From: Novosphingopyxis baekryungensis DSM 16222
Lineage (GTDB): Bacteria > Pseudomonadota > Alphaproteobacteria > Sphingomonadales > Sphingomonadaceae
DNA length: 64,000 bases
Assembly: GCF_000420305.1 (NCBI RefSeq)
Contig: NZ_ATUR01000006.1
Coordinates: 206,588 to 270,587 of the forward strand
Direction of reading: 5' to 3'
Positions 8,193-16,717 of the stretch are shown piece after piece; the stretch's first letter is position 1; every line of letters begins with the position of its first letter. The position numbers and the translations under genes are program-made. The notes under the pieces are model-generated. The model did not search any database. It was given only the letters and a program-made list of their open reading frames with translations, and was not told the DNA's origin.

Positions 8193-8866
8193 CGTTTCTG
8201 GCTGCGCCCGCGTTCATCGGAGATGGCCAGCGCCAGCAACCGTGCCTGCTGATACAAGGTGCCGCCTTCGAAACGCGGTTTGATCTGGGGCGGATAGTGG
8301 GCCTTCATTTCCTCATCGGTTGCGATCGTGACCACACGTTCCAACCCCGTGTAGAGCACACTGGCAAGGTCATATTCCGGCCCGGTTCCCTCGACGGCAT
8401 TGCCACCGGCCTGCTGCCCGAGCAGCCGCACCACATTGCGCGCCATCGAGATACGTTTCAGCATGACGCGCTCATCATGCTGATCGGCCAAGCGGTTGCG
8501 CAGATGCAGGATACGCGAATGCCGCTGCCAATAGGTATGAAAAGCCGCGATGAACTGTGTCGAGCGCGTTTCCACTTCCTCATCGGGCCAGCGATCGCGG
8601 ATCAGGCCGATATAGGCCTCCTCGGCTTCTTCGGCGATGGGTTCGAACACGGCCAGAAACAGTTCGGTCGGATCGGCGAAATAATTATAGATCGACGACA
8701 TGCGCAGCTCGGTATGGCGCGCCACGGCGCTGAGCGAAAAACCCTCGCTGCTCGGATTTTCGATCAGGTCGCGCGCAACGGTCATGATGCGCTCGCGCGT
8801 GATCCGGCCCTTGTTGCCCAGCTTCTGCCCCTGCAGATTGGTGTCGATATCCTTCACATTAGCCAT
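8180..8866 (-). CDS. TetR/AcrR family transcriptional regulator
   Basis: A 228-residue TetR-type repressor. The N-terminal helix-turn-helix spans roughly residues 20-65 (RITRERIMTVARDLI ... LSAVARHTELRMSSIYNYF), followed by an all-helical ligand domain. It is encoded 19 bases after the aldehyde dehydrogenase gene on the same strand, so it is probably the last gene of the EthD-like/SDR/ALDH unit and may control it or the neighbouring plus-strand beta-oxidation genes. The inducer is not known; CoA thioesters are common for regulators in such positions. Its final codons carry one copy of a tandem duplication. Confidence 0.9.
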   Translation of the reverse strand: MANVKDIDTNLQGQKLGNKGRITRERIMTVARDLIENPSSEGFSLSAVARHTELRMSSIYNYFADPTELFLAVFEPIAEEAEEAYIGLIRDRWPDEEVETRSTQFIAAFHTYWQRHSRILHLRNRLADQHDERVMLKRISMARNVVRLLGQQAGGNAVEGTGPEYDLASVLYTGLERVVTIATDEEMKAHYPPQIKPRFEGGTLYQQARLLALAISDERGRSQKRSAA

Positions 8867-8885
8867 GCGCGTCTTCCACGGCGTA

Positions 8886-10364
8886 TCAGGCCGCCTTTCT
8901 TACTGCGATGACCTTGCTGTCGAGAAATTCCTCAATCCCTGCAAGACCCCATTCGCGGCCCATGCCGCTGCCTTTGAACCCGCCAAATGGCAGGTCACCG
9001 GCAATACACATACCGCCATTGACGCTGACTGATCCAGTGCGGATACGCCGCGCCATCGCTTCGGCGCGGTGTTCGTCCGCCGACACCACGCCGCCGGACA
9101 GTCCATAGGCGCTTTCATTGGCAATGCGGACCGCATCGGCGTCATCATCGAAGCCTATAACCACCAGCACCGGCCCGAAAATCTCCTCCTGCGCAATGCG
9201 CATGGAATTGTTCACGTCCACGAAGCAGGTCGGCTCGATGAAATAGCCCCCACCCTTGTCCGGGCGTGCTTTGCCGCCGGCCAGAAGCGTGGCGCCCTCC
9301 TTTAACCCAAGCTCGATATAGCTCATTACCCGGTCCATCTGTTTCTGGCTGACAACCGGGCCCATAATGTGGGTCGGCTCGTCCGGATCGCCCCATTTCT
9401 CGGTAAACCCGGCATAGGCCGCCTTCAGACCGGCCTTGGCCTCTTCCATGCGGCTATGGGGAACCAGCAGACGGGACTGGACGGCGCAGCCTTGCCCAGC
9501 GTGGAAAACGAGGATGGACTGCGCACATTCCATCGCAAAATTGGGGGCATCGTCCAGGACGATCTTGGCGCTTTTACCGCCCAGCTCCAGAAATACGCGT
9601 TTGAGTGTCCTGGCGCCGACTTCCATGATCCGCTTGCCGACCGGCGTGGAGCCGGTGAAACTGATCAGATCGACCCGCGAGTCGGACACCAGCTGTTCGC
9701 CCGCCGCTGCCGGGTCCGCGCCAAACACGACATTGAGTACCCCGGCGGGCAGACCGGCCTGATCGGCCAGCTCGCCCCAGATGGCGCCCATGCCGGGCGT
9801 GTCGGGAGCCGGTTTCAAAATCACGGTGCAGCCCGCCAACAGCGCTGCGACCACTTTACCGACATTGACATAGTGCGGCACATTCCAGGGCGTGATCGCG
9901 GCAACCACGCCGACAGGCTCGTACACGACCTTGCGGTGCGATTCGAACCCGCGGAAATCGCGCGTGCCCAGATCTTTTTCCCATGTCACCTGATCGAACA
10001 CGGCCAGATAGTCATCCCAACCGACATTGGCGTTGTCCACATGCGCCATGCCGACGGCTGCGAGCGCGGCACCGGCTTCCTTGCGCGCCAGCTCGATCAG
10101 CCGGTCCTTATTCTCCTCGAACAAGGCACGCAGACGCGTAAGCGCTGCTACCCGGTCGGAACGATGTGCGGGATCGGACCAGGTCCCTTCATCGAAGGCC
10201 CGGCGCGCTGCGGCAATGGCTGCGTCGACATCCTGGTGCGTCGCATCGGCAGCGGTGCCGGCGACCTCGCCCGTCCAGGGATTGATCACGTCGAACATCC
10301 CCTGGTCCGAGGCGTCACGGATCTGGCCATCGATGTACAATTTGGCGTGCGGCAATTGGGTCAT
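8886..10364 (-). CDS. NAD(P)-dependent aldehyde dehydrogenase
   Basis: A 492-residue enzyme of the classical ALDH superfamily. The general-base glutamate is in LELGGKSAKI and the catalytic cysteine in HAGQGCAVQSR; the cofactor fold includes ITPWNVPHY and FTGSTPVGKRI. Length and motifs are normal. It oxidises an aldehyde to an acid in the cytoplasm. The ATG at 10364 has an AGGA element six bases before it. The gene sits between an SDR (21 bases upstream) and the TetR gene (19 bases downstream), so an alcohol-to-aldehyde-to-acid relay with the SDR is plausible. The window holds a second ALDH (21928-23346), only moderately alike. Confidence 0.93.
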   Translation of the reverse strand: MTQLPHAKLYIDGQIRDASDQGMFDVINPWTGEVAGTAADATHQDVDAAIAAARRAFDEGTWSDPAHRSDRVAALTRLRALFEENKDRLIELARKEAGAALAAVGMAHVDNANVGWDDYLAVFDQVTWEKDLGTRDFRGFESHRKVVYEPVGVVAAITPWNVPHYVNVGKVVAALLAGCTVILKPAPDTPGMGAIWGELADQAGLPAGVLNVVFGADPAAAGEQLVSDSRVDLISFTGSTPVGKRIMEVGARTLKRVFLELGGKSAKIVLDDAPNFAMECAQSILVFHAGQGCAVQSRLLVPHSRMEEAKAGLKAAYAGFTEKWGDPDEPTHIMGPVVSQKQMDRVMSYIELGLKEGATLLAGGKARPDKGGGYFIEPTCFVDVNNSMRIAQEEIFGPVLVVIGFDDDADAVRIANESAYGLSGGVVSADEHRAEAMARRIRTGSVSVNGGMCIAGDLPFGGFKGSGMGREWGLAGIEEFLDSKVIAVRKAA

Positions 10365-10385
10365 GTCAAATCCTGGTTCGGTGGT

Positions 10386-11126
10386 TCAATCGGCGCGGCG
10401 CGCACCGAGGGTAATATGGTCCAGATTGATGTCTGGCGCAGCGTCCACGATCAGCCGGAAGATGTCCGGCAATGACTGGAACTGGGAGAGCGGCTGCTCC
10501 ATCATGGGCATGCCGGCCGCGGCGCAGGCGGCGGCGAAGCGCATGGTGACCTCAGGCTCCCAACCGCTGGTGGTCTTGTTCTCGCCGAACATCTTGCCCG
10601 CGCGCACCGTGGTCACGCGGATGCCGCGCGGCCGCAATTCGCGCCGCCAGCCATCGCCGATCCGTTCCAGGGCGGCCTTGGTGGCAGCATATAGCCACAT
10701 CATTGGCACTGGAAGTTTCACGCTCTCGCTAGACACGTTGATGATATGAGCGCCTGCTTCCATCGCTCCCAAAGCTTCCCGGGCGACAAAAACGGGTCCG
10801 GCGATATTCGTGTTGATCTGGCTCATCACCTGCTCATCGGTGACCTCGTTCAGTTCGAACGGCGCATAGATGGCAGCATTGTTGATCAAGACATCGATGC
10901 GCGCCGTCTGCTGCGCGATCAATCCGAACGCATGGCGCACGGACGCACTATCGGAGATGTCGCAAGTTACTGGCACACAGCGCTCACCGAATTCATCAGC
11001 GGCGGCCCGCAATGTCGCTTCGGTTCTGCCGAGGATGAAAACCCTGTCCCCGTCCGAACAAAAGCGCCGCGCGAGGGCCTTGCCCAGCCCGTCGCCAGCG
11101 CCCGTTATGACGATCGTCTTGGTCAA
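10386..11126 (-). CDS. Short-chain dehydrogenase/reductase
   Basis: A 246-residue SDR with the nucleotide loop ITGAGDGLGKAL at the very start, NNAAIY, the serine in NVSSES and the catalytic YAATK. The best start is TTG at 11126: the NAD loop begins right after it, AGGGA lies seven bases before it, and the stop of the upstream gene is only four bases away. Earlier in-frame codons run into the neighbouring gene. The C-terminal half lists many Met residues (MRFAAACAAAGMPMMEQ) and is not of a recognised substrate class. It probably oxidises or reduces an alcohol/ketone in the same pathway as the adjacent ALDH. Confidence 0.88.
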   Translation of the reverse strand: MTKTIVITGAGDGLGKALARRFCSDGDRVFILGRTEATLRAAADEFGERCVPVTCDISDSASVRHAFGLIAQQTARIDVLINNAAIYAPFELNEVTDEQVMSQINTNIAGPVFVAREALGAMEAGAHIINVSSESVKLPVPMMWLYAATKAALERIGDGWRRELRPRGIRVTTVRAGKMFGENKTTSGWEPEVTMRFAAACAAAGMPMMEQPLSQFQSLPDIFRLIVDAAPDINLDHITLGARRAD

Positions 11127-11130
11127 GCTG

Positions 11131-11916
11131 CTATCCCTGTCCGTTCGGCTGGGCAAAATCGGCTGGATAGGCCGACAGGTCGCCATCATAGGCAATGCCT
11201 CCGGTCCACCGGTCACCACTGATCTTGGTGAAATAGTGAACCGTGCGTGCGAACGACCCGGCGCTGGACCGCGCTTCCATGGCAATGCCGGACGGGCTCA
11301 CACCGCGGGCGCGGGCGGAAAAATCGCGGATCGTGAAGAGCAGATCGTCCGTCTGCTGCGCACATAGCACGAGATCGCTACCAGGGCAGAAACGGCGTGG
11401 CTCGCACTGCGTGCCTGCCAACCGTCCGCGCTTCATCCCGACATGTCCCGGCACACGGCTTACCTCGGGCATATGCACCTCGTCATACCAGCGGTGATAG
11501 GCGTCTTCCCGCCCCGCCACGAAGTTGGCGAGGATGATCGAAACGCCGGACAATGGCTGATCGGCCTGCCAATTCGGCCCGACATACCAATCCGAATACA
11601 TGTTGTATGTATAGAACCGCTCCGCCTTGTCGGTATCGTCGAGAAGCGCGGCAGCATCGCTTTCGGCAAGCAGCTGACCCAGTTTGGGAATATCCCGGTC
11701 CGGCACGTCATAATCGAAGGTGTAGAGGGACAAAAACCGCCATGGCTGATCGATGTCCGGCATAATCTGCAGCGCGGCAATTTCGAACCGATCCGCAGAA
11801 CGAAACCCGTCCAGCGCCTTGAGCGCATCTAGCTGCGCGCCGTCGAACCAGCGGGCATAGTCATCTTCCTTGCCGGAAACGATATTGTGCAGGTGCAAGG
11901 TCACATATCTGGCCAT
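11131..11916 (-). CDS. Two-domain ferredoxin-fold (EthD/dimeric alpha-beta barrel-like) protein of unknown function
   Basis: A 261-residue protein with two related halves: residues 1 to about 115 (YVTLHLHNIVSGKEDDYARWFDGAQL) and about 120-215 (SIILANFVAGREDAYHRWYDEVHMPEV). Each has the pattern of a dimeric alpha-beta barrel domain, as in EthD and antibiotic-biosynthesis monooxygenase-like proteins. The WYDEVHMPE stretch is typical of EthD-like proteins. A C-terminal extension of about 45 residues has no clear relation. It is the first gene of a minus-strand unit with an SDR four bases downstream and an ALDH. EthD-like proteins help P450 systems or act as small isomerases or cyclases; no such role can be shown here. 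Confidence 0.7.
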   Translation of the reverse strand: MARYVTLHLHNIVSGKEDDYARWFDGAQLDALKALDGFRSADRFEIAALQIMPDIDQPWRFLSLYTFDYDVPDRDIPKLGQLLAESDAAALLDDTDKAERFYTYNMYSDWYVGPNWQADQPLSGVSIILANFVAGREDAYHRWYDEVHMPEVSRVPGHVGMKRGRLAGTQCEPRRFCPGSDLVLCAQQTDDLLFTIRDFSARARGVSPSGIAMEARSSAGSFARTVHYFTKISGDRWTGGIAYDGDLSAYPADFAQPNGQG

Positions 11917-12026
11917 GGGCCCTGTCTAGCCGCAATAGAAAAGGCGGCAATCCGCCGCGCATCTTCATCGCCAGAGCGGACCTTGGCGCTATTGCCGTTC
12001 AGCCCCATCCCATTCATCCTGTTGCC

Positions 12027-12548
12027 ATGTCAGAAAACGAACAAGCCGAGACCGAAATACGCTTCGCCATCTTCCGGGCCAACGACAGTGTCGATTTCGA
12101 AGAAAGCGGCGCCATGTCAGCGCCGGCGGCAGGAAGCTTCGATGTCGACGCCGTGACCAAGCTTATGCAAGCGGGCATCGATCATGGTGCCAATAATGAA
12201 CTGCTGTTCTCCGGCGGGGGAATGAGCCTGGCCAAAGTCTGGTTCAAATCCGGCTATCCGCTTCCACGCCACAGCCACGACTGTGCGTGCCTTTATTATA
12301 TCACGGCTGGCTCTCTTCGCCTCGGCAAGGAGGATCTGGGGCCGGGTGACGGTTTTTTCGTGGGCATGGACGTGCCGTATACCTACATCGCCGGCCCTGA
12401 TGGCGTCGAACTGCTGGAATTTCGTGCGGCCACCGAATTCGGAATCGCGCTGCTCGGCGCCAATGCGAAATGGGGCGCAAAGGCCCTGGAACAGCTGCAC
12501 TCAAGAACGGACGCCTGGAAATCTGAGCGGAGACCTTCCGAACGTTAA
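12027..12548 (+). CDS. Cupin-domain protein
   Basis: A 173-residue protein with one cupin barrel. The first cupin motif, PRHSHDCACLYYITAGSLRL, supplies the usual metal-binding histidines; the second is degenerate (GVELLEFRA). A 50-residue N-terminal segment precedes it. Cupins of this size act as small dioxygenases, isomerases or sensors; the reaction is unknown. It is transcribed away from the EthD-like gene and converges with the SnoaL-like gene, their stops being about 14 bases apart, so it forms a one-gene unit. Confidence 0.8.
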   Translation: MSENEQAETEIRFAIFRANDSVDFEESGAMSAPAAGSFDVDAVTKLMQAGIDHGANNELLFSGGGMSLAKVWFKSGYPLPRHSHDCACLYYITAGSLRLGKEDLGPGDGFFVGMDVPYTYIAGPDGVELLEFRAATEFGIALLGANAKWGAKALEQLHSRTDAWKSERRPSER

Positions 12549-12562
12549 GAGACCGCCGGCAT

Positions 12563-12964
12563 CTATTCACATCGACGAAACTCAATCCGCGCGAATTTCC
12601 ACAACCCGTCCTGACGGCAGAACTGATCGGCATAACGTCCGATGACACTGTCCAATGCGCCGGTTCCGCGGCGCTTCATCTGCACCTGCACCGTCCATAG
12701 CCCTTCGGCAGCAGCGTCCGTGACGGTGATGCACGGCGAATGGACCATGTGCAGCATCCACTCGCTACCGCCAACAATCTGTTCGGCGAGAAATTGGATG
12801 ACGTCTTCAGCGCCGTTAATTGCGCCAGATCCGTAATCGGCCACCACGGCATCCATCATGAGGCTGCGCAGATCGGCCATGGCATGGGCGCGATCGTCCG
12901 GAAGGGCGTCGACCGCGCGGCAATAGCTTGCCTTCACATTCTGGAGCGCCTCATAATCGGTCAC
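12563..12964 (-). CDS. SnoaL/NTF2-like protein
   Basis: A 133-residue protein with the cone-shaped NTF2/SnoaL fold signature: an N-terminal helix (YEALQNVKASYCRAVDAL), a central helix before INGAEDVIQFLAEQIVGG, and a strand ending RYADQFCRQDGLWKFARIEF. Relatives include ketosteroid isomerases, polyketide cyclases and many small hydrolases. No catalytic residue set could be assigned. The start overlaps the end of the acyl-CoA ligase gene by four bases (ATGA), which makes it the last gene of the acuI-ligase unit. A second SnoaL-like protein is encoded at 28686-29141. Confidence 0.83.
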   Translation of the reverse strand: MTDYEALQNVKASYCRAVDALPDDRAHAMADLRSLMMDAVVADYGSGAINGAEDVIQFLAEQIVGGSEWMLHMVHSPCITVTDAAAEGLWTVQVQMKRRGTGALDSVIGRYADQFCRQDGLWKFARIEFRRCE

Positions 12965-14643
12965 CCTTCGGCATCCGCCAGTCGCCTGGCCGCGAATTCG
13001 CGCAAATCCGATGTCTTGATCTTCGCCGAACCTGTCGTTTTGAGGTCTTCCTCCTGAAAGAACAACACACGGCGCGGCACCTTGTAACTGGCCAGGGTGC
13101 GGCTGGCGAACGACCGGACGTCTTCTTCGCTCACGCTTTGGCCAGCATGCGTCACGACGGCGGTGACCACCATTTCGCCCAGAAGATCATCCGGTACGCC
13201 TACCGTCTGGTTCAGCTTCACGCCCGGGCATTGACGGATCGTCTCGTCGATTTCCAAGGGTGACACATTGGCCCCGCCGGTCTTGATGATATCGTTCAGC
13301 CGACCCTTCCAGAACAGCCGTCCCTGCGCGTCGACATGACCGCCATCACCGGTCGGGAAGAACCCCTGATCGTCCAATGTCTGATCGAGCGGTACGCCAA
13401 GATAGCCCATCATCAAGGTGGCGCCTTTGACCGAAATCTCTCCGGACTCGCCAACAGGGACCGTCTCACCTGTCAGTGGATCGACAATCTTGAAGGTTAT
13501 GCCCGGCTGCGGCTTGCCGCTGCTTCCCGCGCGCTCTTCCATCGATGTGCCGGACGGATAGATCGAACTGATCGTGAATGTTTCCGTATTGCCATAAGCA
13601 GACATCGGTTCATCCCAGTCGGTATCGATGGTGGGATGCTGCCCGAAGGCATGGGAAGCGCTGACATATTTCATTGCCGACAGGTCGACATCGTCCCAGT
13701 TCGGTGCGCTGGCAAGCTGCGCCCACTGGTGCGGCCATGCGATGGCCATGGTGGCCTTTTCCCGCGCCATCAGATCGAGCGCTTCCTCGGGCTGGAAGGT
13801 CGATTGCAAAATGAGCGCCCCGCCAGCGCTGAGCGCGCCGCCGATGCCCATGCCGAAATTGCCAGAGAAGAAAAAACCGTTGGCGGACCAGCTGCGAACG
13901 TCCGGCCCGGTCGCGTAGAACCGCTTCCATCGCCATAACTGCAGAGCCACGGCGCGATGCGCGCTTAAAATGCCCTTTGGCTTGGCCGTGGAGCCGGAAG
14001 AAAAGAACAGCACCGCAGGATCGGCCGGCGATATCTGGTCGGCGATCGCCTCGACCAGATCGGTCTCCGTATCGTCGGCCCTCGACAGAAACGCATCCCA
14101 GTTCTCGCAGCAACCCTCTCCCTCTCCAACCGCGGCGACATGGCGCAGAAAGGGTAATGTCTTGGAGCGGAGCGCACCGGGTTCGGCCGTGGCCACCTGC
14201 GGTTCGATCTCCTGCAGCATGGCAAGGAAATCCTTGCGCAGGACGGTGCGCTCCATCAGCAGCACCGATACCGAGGACAGCTCGAGCATATAGGCGAGCT
14301 CTTCAGTCGTCGAGAAGGTGTTGAGCGTGGTGGCAACCCCGCCCGCCAACGCTGTTCCCCAGACTGCAGCCAAGAACTCCGGGCGATTGGTCATCAGAAT
14401 GCCAACCCGGGTGCCCCTGCCCGTTCCACAGGCAATCAAGGCGCGCGCAACCTCCTGCGCGCACGCCCACAAGTCATTGTAACTCCACGAAATGCGCGCG
14501 CCGTCTTCGTGGAAAACCAGCGCTTCGCTTGCGCCGCCGGCCGCACATACCTCGCGCAGCCAACCACCCAAAGTCAAAGCGCCGATGCCCTCTTCCTCAT
14601 CGAGCGATGGTCCCCGAATGATCGAGAGTGCTAGATCCTCCAT
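12961..14643 (-). CDS. AMP-forming acyl-CoA synthetase
   Basis: A 560-residue adenylate-forming ligase with the canonical phosphate loop FFSSGSTAKPKG, AYGNTET in motif A5, TGDGG in A7 and a late GRLNDIIKTGGANVSP hinge. It activates a carboxylic acid with ATP and CoA. The C-terminal lysine region (TGSAKIKTSDL) looks intact. Length is normal for medium- to long-chain or aryl ligases. The gene is 16 bases behind acuI and overlaps the SnoaL-like gene by four bases. Three AMP-forming ligases occur in the window and are clearly different from one another, so they probably activate different intermediates or side chains. Confidence 0.92.
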   Translation of the reverse strand: MEDLALSIIRGPSLDEEEGIGALTLGGWLREVCAAGGASEALVFHEDGARISWSYNDLWACAQEVARALIACGTGRGTRVGILMTNRPEFLAAVWGTALAGGVATTLNTFSTTEELAYMLELSSVSVLLMERTVLRKDFLAMLQEIEPQVATAEPGALRSKTLPFLRHVAAVGEGEGCCENWDAFLSRADDTETDLVEAIADQISPADPAVLFFSSGSTAKPKGILSAHRAVALQLWRWKRFYATGPDVRSWSANGFFFSGNFGMGIGGALSAGGALILQSTFQPEEALDLMAREKATMAIAWPHQWAQLASAPNWDDVDLSAMKYVSASHAFGQHPTIDTDWDEPMSAYGNTETFTISSIYPSGTSMEERAGSSGKPQPGITFKIVDPLTGETVPVGESGEISVKGATLMMGYLGVPLDQTLDDQGFFPTGDGGHVDAQGRLFWKGRLNDIIKTGGANVSPLEIDETIRQCPGVKLNQTVGVPDDLLGEMVVTAVVTHAGQSVSEEDVRSFASRTLASYKVPRRVLFFQEEDLKTTGSAKIKTSDLREFAARRLADAEG

Positions 14644-14659
14644 AGACTTTCCCCAGCGA

Positions 14660-15643
14660 TCAGGCGTTCACATCGACGATATAGCGTCCCTTGACATCGC
14701 CGCTCATGAACTTTCCGGCAGCGTCGATGGCATCGGCCAGTCCAATTTCCTGACCGATCGCTTCCAGTTTGCTGGTATCGAGATCGCGGCCAAGACGGTC
14801 CCAGGCCTTCAGACGGCGCTCCTTTGGCGCCATGACGCTATCGACGCCCAGCAAGCGAACGCCGCGCAGGATGAAGGGCATCACCGTTACCGGCAGATCG
14901 AAACCCTGCGCCAGCCCACAGGAAGCGACGGCTCCGCCATATTTGGTTTGCGCGCAGGCATTGGCCAGCGTGTAGCTGCCAGCGGTATCGACCACGCCCG
15001 CCCAGATTTCCTTCTGGAGCGGCTTGCCTTTCTCGCTCATCGTCGCGCGATCGACGATGTCGTCCGCGCCAAGCTTTTTGAGATACTCGGCCTCCTGCGT
15101 CTTGCCGGTCAGTGCATGAACCTGAAATCCGGCGGCCTTCAGAAGCGCGATGGCGACAGAACCCACCCCGCCGGTTGCGCCAGTAACGAGCACCGGCCCC
15201 TGATCCGGTGCGATACCGGCATCGATCAGTGCATCGACGCACAGCGCGGCGGTGTAGCCAGCGGTTCCGATAGCCATGGCCTGCTTTTCACTAAAGGCCC
15301 TGGGCAGCGGCACGAGCCAATCTCCCTTCAGCCGCGCCACCTGCGACAGGCCGCCCCAATGGGTTTCGCCAACGCCCCAACCGTTCAGCACCACCTTGTC
15401 GCCCGCCTTGTAATCGCCATGCGAACTATCGCGTACCGTGCCCGCAAGATCGATGCCCGGCACCATCGGCCAGGTCCGCACCACCGGGCTGGATCCGGTG
15501 ATAGCGAGCCCATCCTTGAAGTTGAGCGTGGAGTAAGCGACGTCGATCGTCACATCTCCTTCCGGCAAACTGTTTTCATCCAGTTCTTTCAGCGAGACGG
15601 TTTGACCGTCATCGGTCTTTTCGATTTGGATGGCCTTGAACAT
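14660..15643 (-). CDS. acuI: AcuI/YhdH-type acrylyl-CoA reductase (MDR superfamily)
   Basis: A 327-residue zinc-free medium-chain reductase. Its N-terminus MFKAIQIEK, the LNFKDGLAITG stretch, PGIDLAGTV and VTGATGGVGSVAI (NADPH loop) are those of the YhdH/AcuI family, which reduces acrylyl-CoA to propionyl-CoA. The family mark GWGVGETHWGGLSQVARL is present. In a catabolic setting it would remove toxic acrylyl-CoA or a similar short enoyl-CoA. GGGGAAA precedes the ATG closely. It lies 110 bases downstream of the TetR gene and 16 bases before the acyl-CoA ligase. Confidence 0.88.
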   Translation of the reverse strand: MFKAIQIEKTDDGQTVSLKELDENSLPEGDVTIDVAYSTLNFKDGLAITGSSPVVRTWPMVPGIDLAGTVRDSSHGDYKAGDKVVLNGWGVGETHWGGLSQVARLKGDWLVPLPRAFSEKQAMAIGTAGYTAALCVDALIDAGIAPDQGPVLVTGATGGVGSVAIALLKAAGFQVHALTGKTQEAEYLKKLGADDIVDRATMSEKGKPLQKEIWAGVVDTAGSYTLANACAQTKYGGAVASCGLAQGFDLPVTVMPFILRGVRLLGVDSVMAPKERRLKAWDRLGRDLDTSKLEAIGQEIGLADAIDAAGKFMSGDVKGRYIVDVNA

Positions 15644-15753
15644 GATATTTCCCCGAAAGAACTATGTCAGCGATTGCTACGGGCAGTGTGTTGCAAAAAC
15701 TTCGGCATGAAGCAGCAACTGAAACGCTGATGGGGCATTTCATCGCCCTGCCG

Positions 15754-16443
15754 CTATCTCGGGCTGGCGATTTCGACCATGTCGTCCTGCATGACGGGGG
15801 CACGCAGCCGCGCGACCACGCCGGGAAATTCGTCCGGCACCATTGAGCCGAACAATGACAGACGCAGCACTTCGCGGCTCATGCGCGTGGCCAGCTTGCG
15901 CCGCTCGGCCTTGTTTTTGCTTTGGGACTGCGCCCAGACCGGCCACAGAAAGATGCTCGACAGAACGATCACCGATAGCGCCTGCGAATCGATATTGTCC
16001 TGTGCCAATTTGGTTCGCGAGAAACGCTGCAGAGAACCCTCGAACTCACGCCAGAAAGGATCGGCCGTCGGTTCGGGCGATGCCAGGATCTGCAATAGCC
16101 AGCCACGGCTGAGTTCCGCATTGTCCATGGCAAACACCGCCAGCCGGTGCATGGTGAGGCCAATATCGACCTCCTCGATCTTGCGCTCACCCTCGCTTGC
16201 CACATCACCGAACGCGGCTTCGTACATTCTGCTGGAGATGGAATCGAGCGTCGCCTTGACGAGCAGCTCACGCGAGGCAAAATGCTGATACACCGTGCCG
16301 CGATTGACGGCAGCCTTTTGCGCAACCGCTGAGATACTGATGGCATTGGCGCCGTTTCGCGCAAAGAGAGAGCATGATGCTTTCAGGATATCGAGACGCG
16401 TGGCCTCAGGGTCGCGAGGGCGTTTTCCAGCTTTTACCATCAT
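15754..16443 (-). CDS. TetR/AcrR family transcriptional regulator
   Basis: A 229-residue TetR-type repressor. The helix-turn-helix covers about residues 10-55 (ATRLDILKASCSLFARNG ... ISAVAQKAAVNRGTVYQHFASREL). The C-terminal helices are unlike those of the TetR at 8180, so it should bind another ligand. Two adjacent ATGs (16443 and 16440) are possible; GGAG stands just before them. It lies upstream of acuI on the same strand and may control the acuI-ligase-SnoaL unit. A short inverted repeat before its start is listed separately. Confidence 0.9.
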   Translation of the reverse strand: MMVKAGKRPRDPEATRLDILKASCSLFARNGANAISISAVAQKAAVNRGTVYQHFASRELLVKATLDSISSRMYEAAFGDVASEGERKIEEVDIGLTMHRLAVFAMDNAELSRGWLLQILASPEPTADPFWREFEGSLQRFSRTKLAQDNIDSQALSVIVLSSIFLWPVWAQSQSKNKAERRKLATRMSREVLRLSLFGSMVPDEFPGVVARLRAPVMQDDMVEIASPR

Positions 16444-16466
16444 TCTCCGTCACATAAGATATGGCC

Positions 16467-16481
16467 ATGCCCGGCAGGCAT
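16467..16481. promoter_or_regulatory. Inverted repeat upstream of the TetR gene, possible operator
   Basis: ATGCC-N5-GGCAT forms a perfect five-base-arm palindrome starting 23 bases upstream of the TetR start. The place suits autoregulation. The arms are short and a chance occurrence cannot be excluded. Confidence 0.3.
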
Positions 16482-16717
16482 AGCCCCGCCAGACCAGTAA
16501 ATCTGCCTGTGATGGATGAAGCTGACTGTTGGCATCAGCAAATGCAAGGAAATCCGCGTACTGCGACGTGCAAATCACGTCCGTGGCGCGTCGAATTCCA
16601 GGGTCTTTTCAATCGCTTTTGACCGACGGGTCTCAGCCGCCCAAGTTTGGCAGACTGTTATTCGTGACGCAGGCCGGGCATGCCCCAATGGACAGGCCCG
16701 GCCCGAAACAAGATCGA

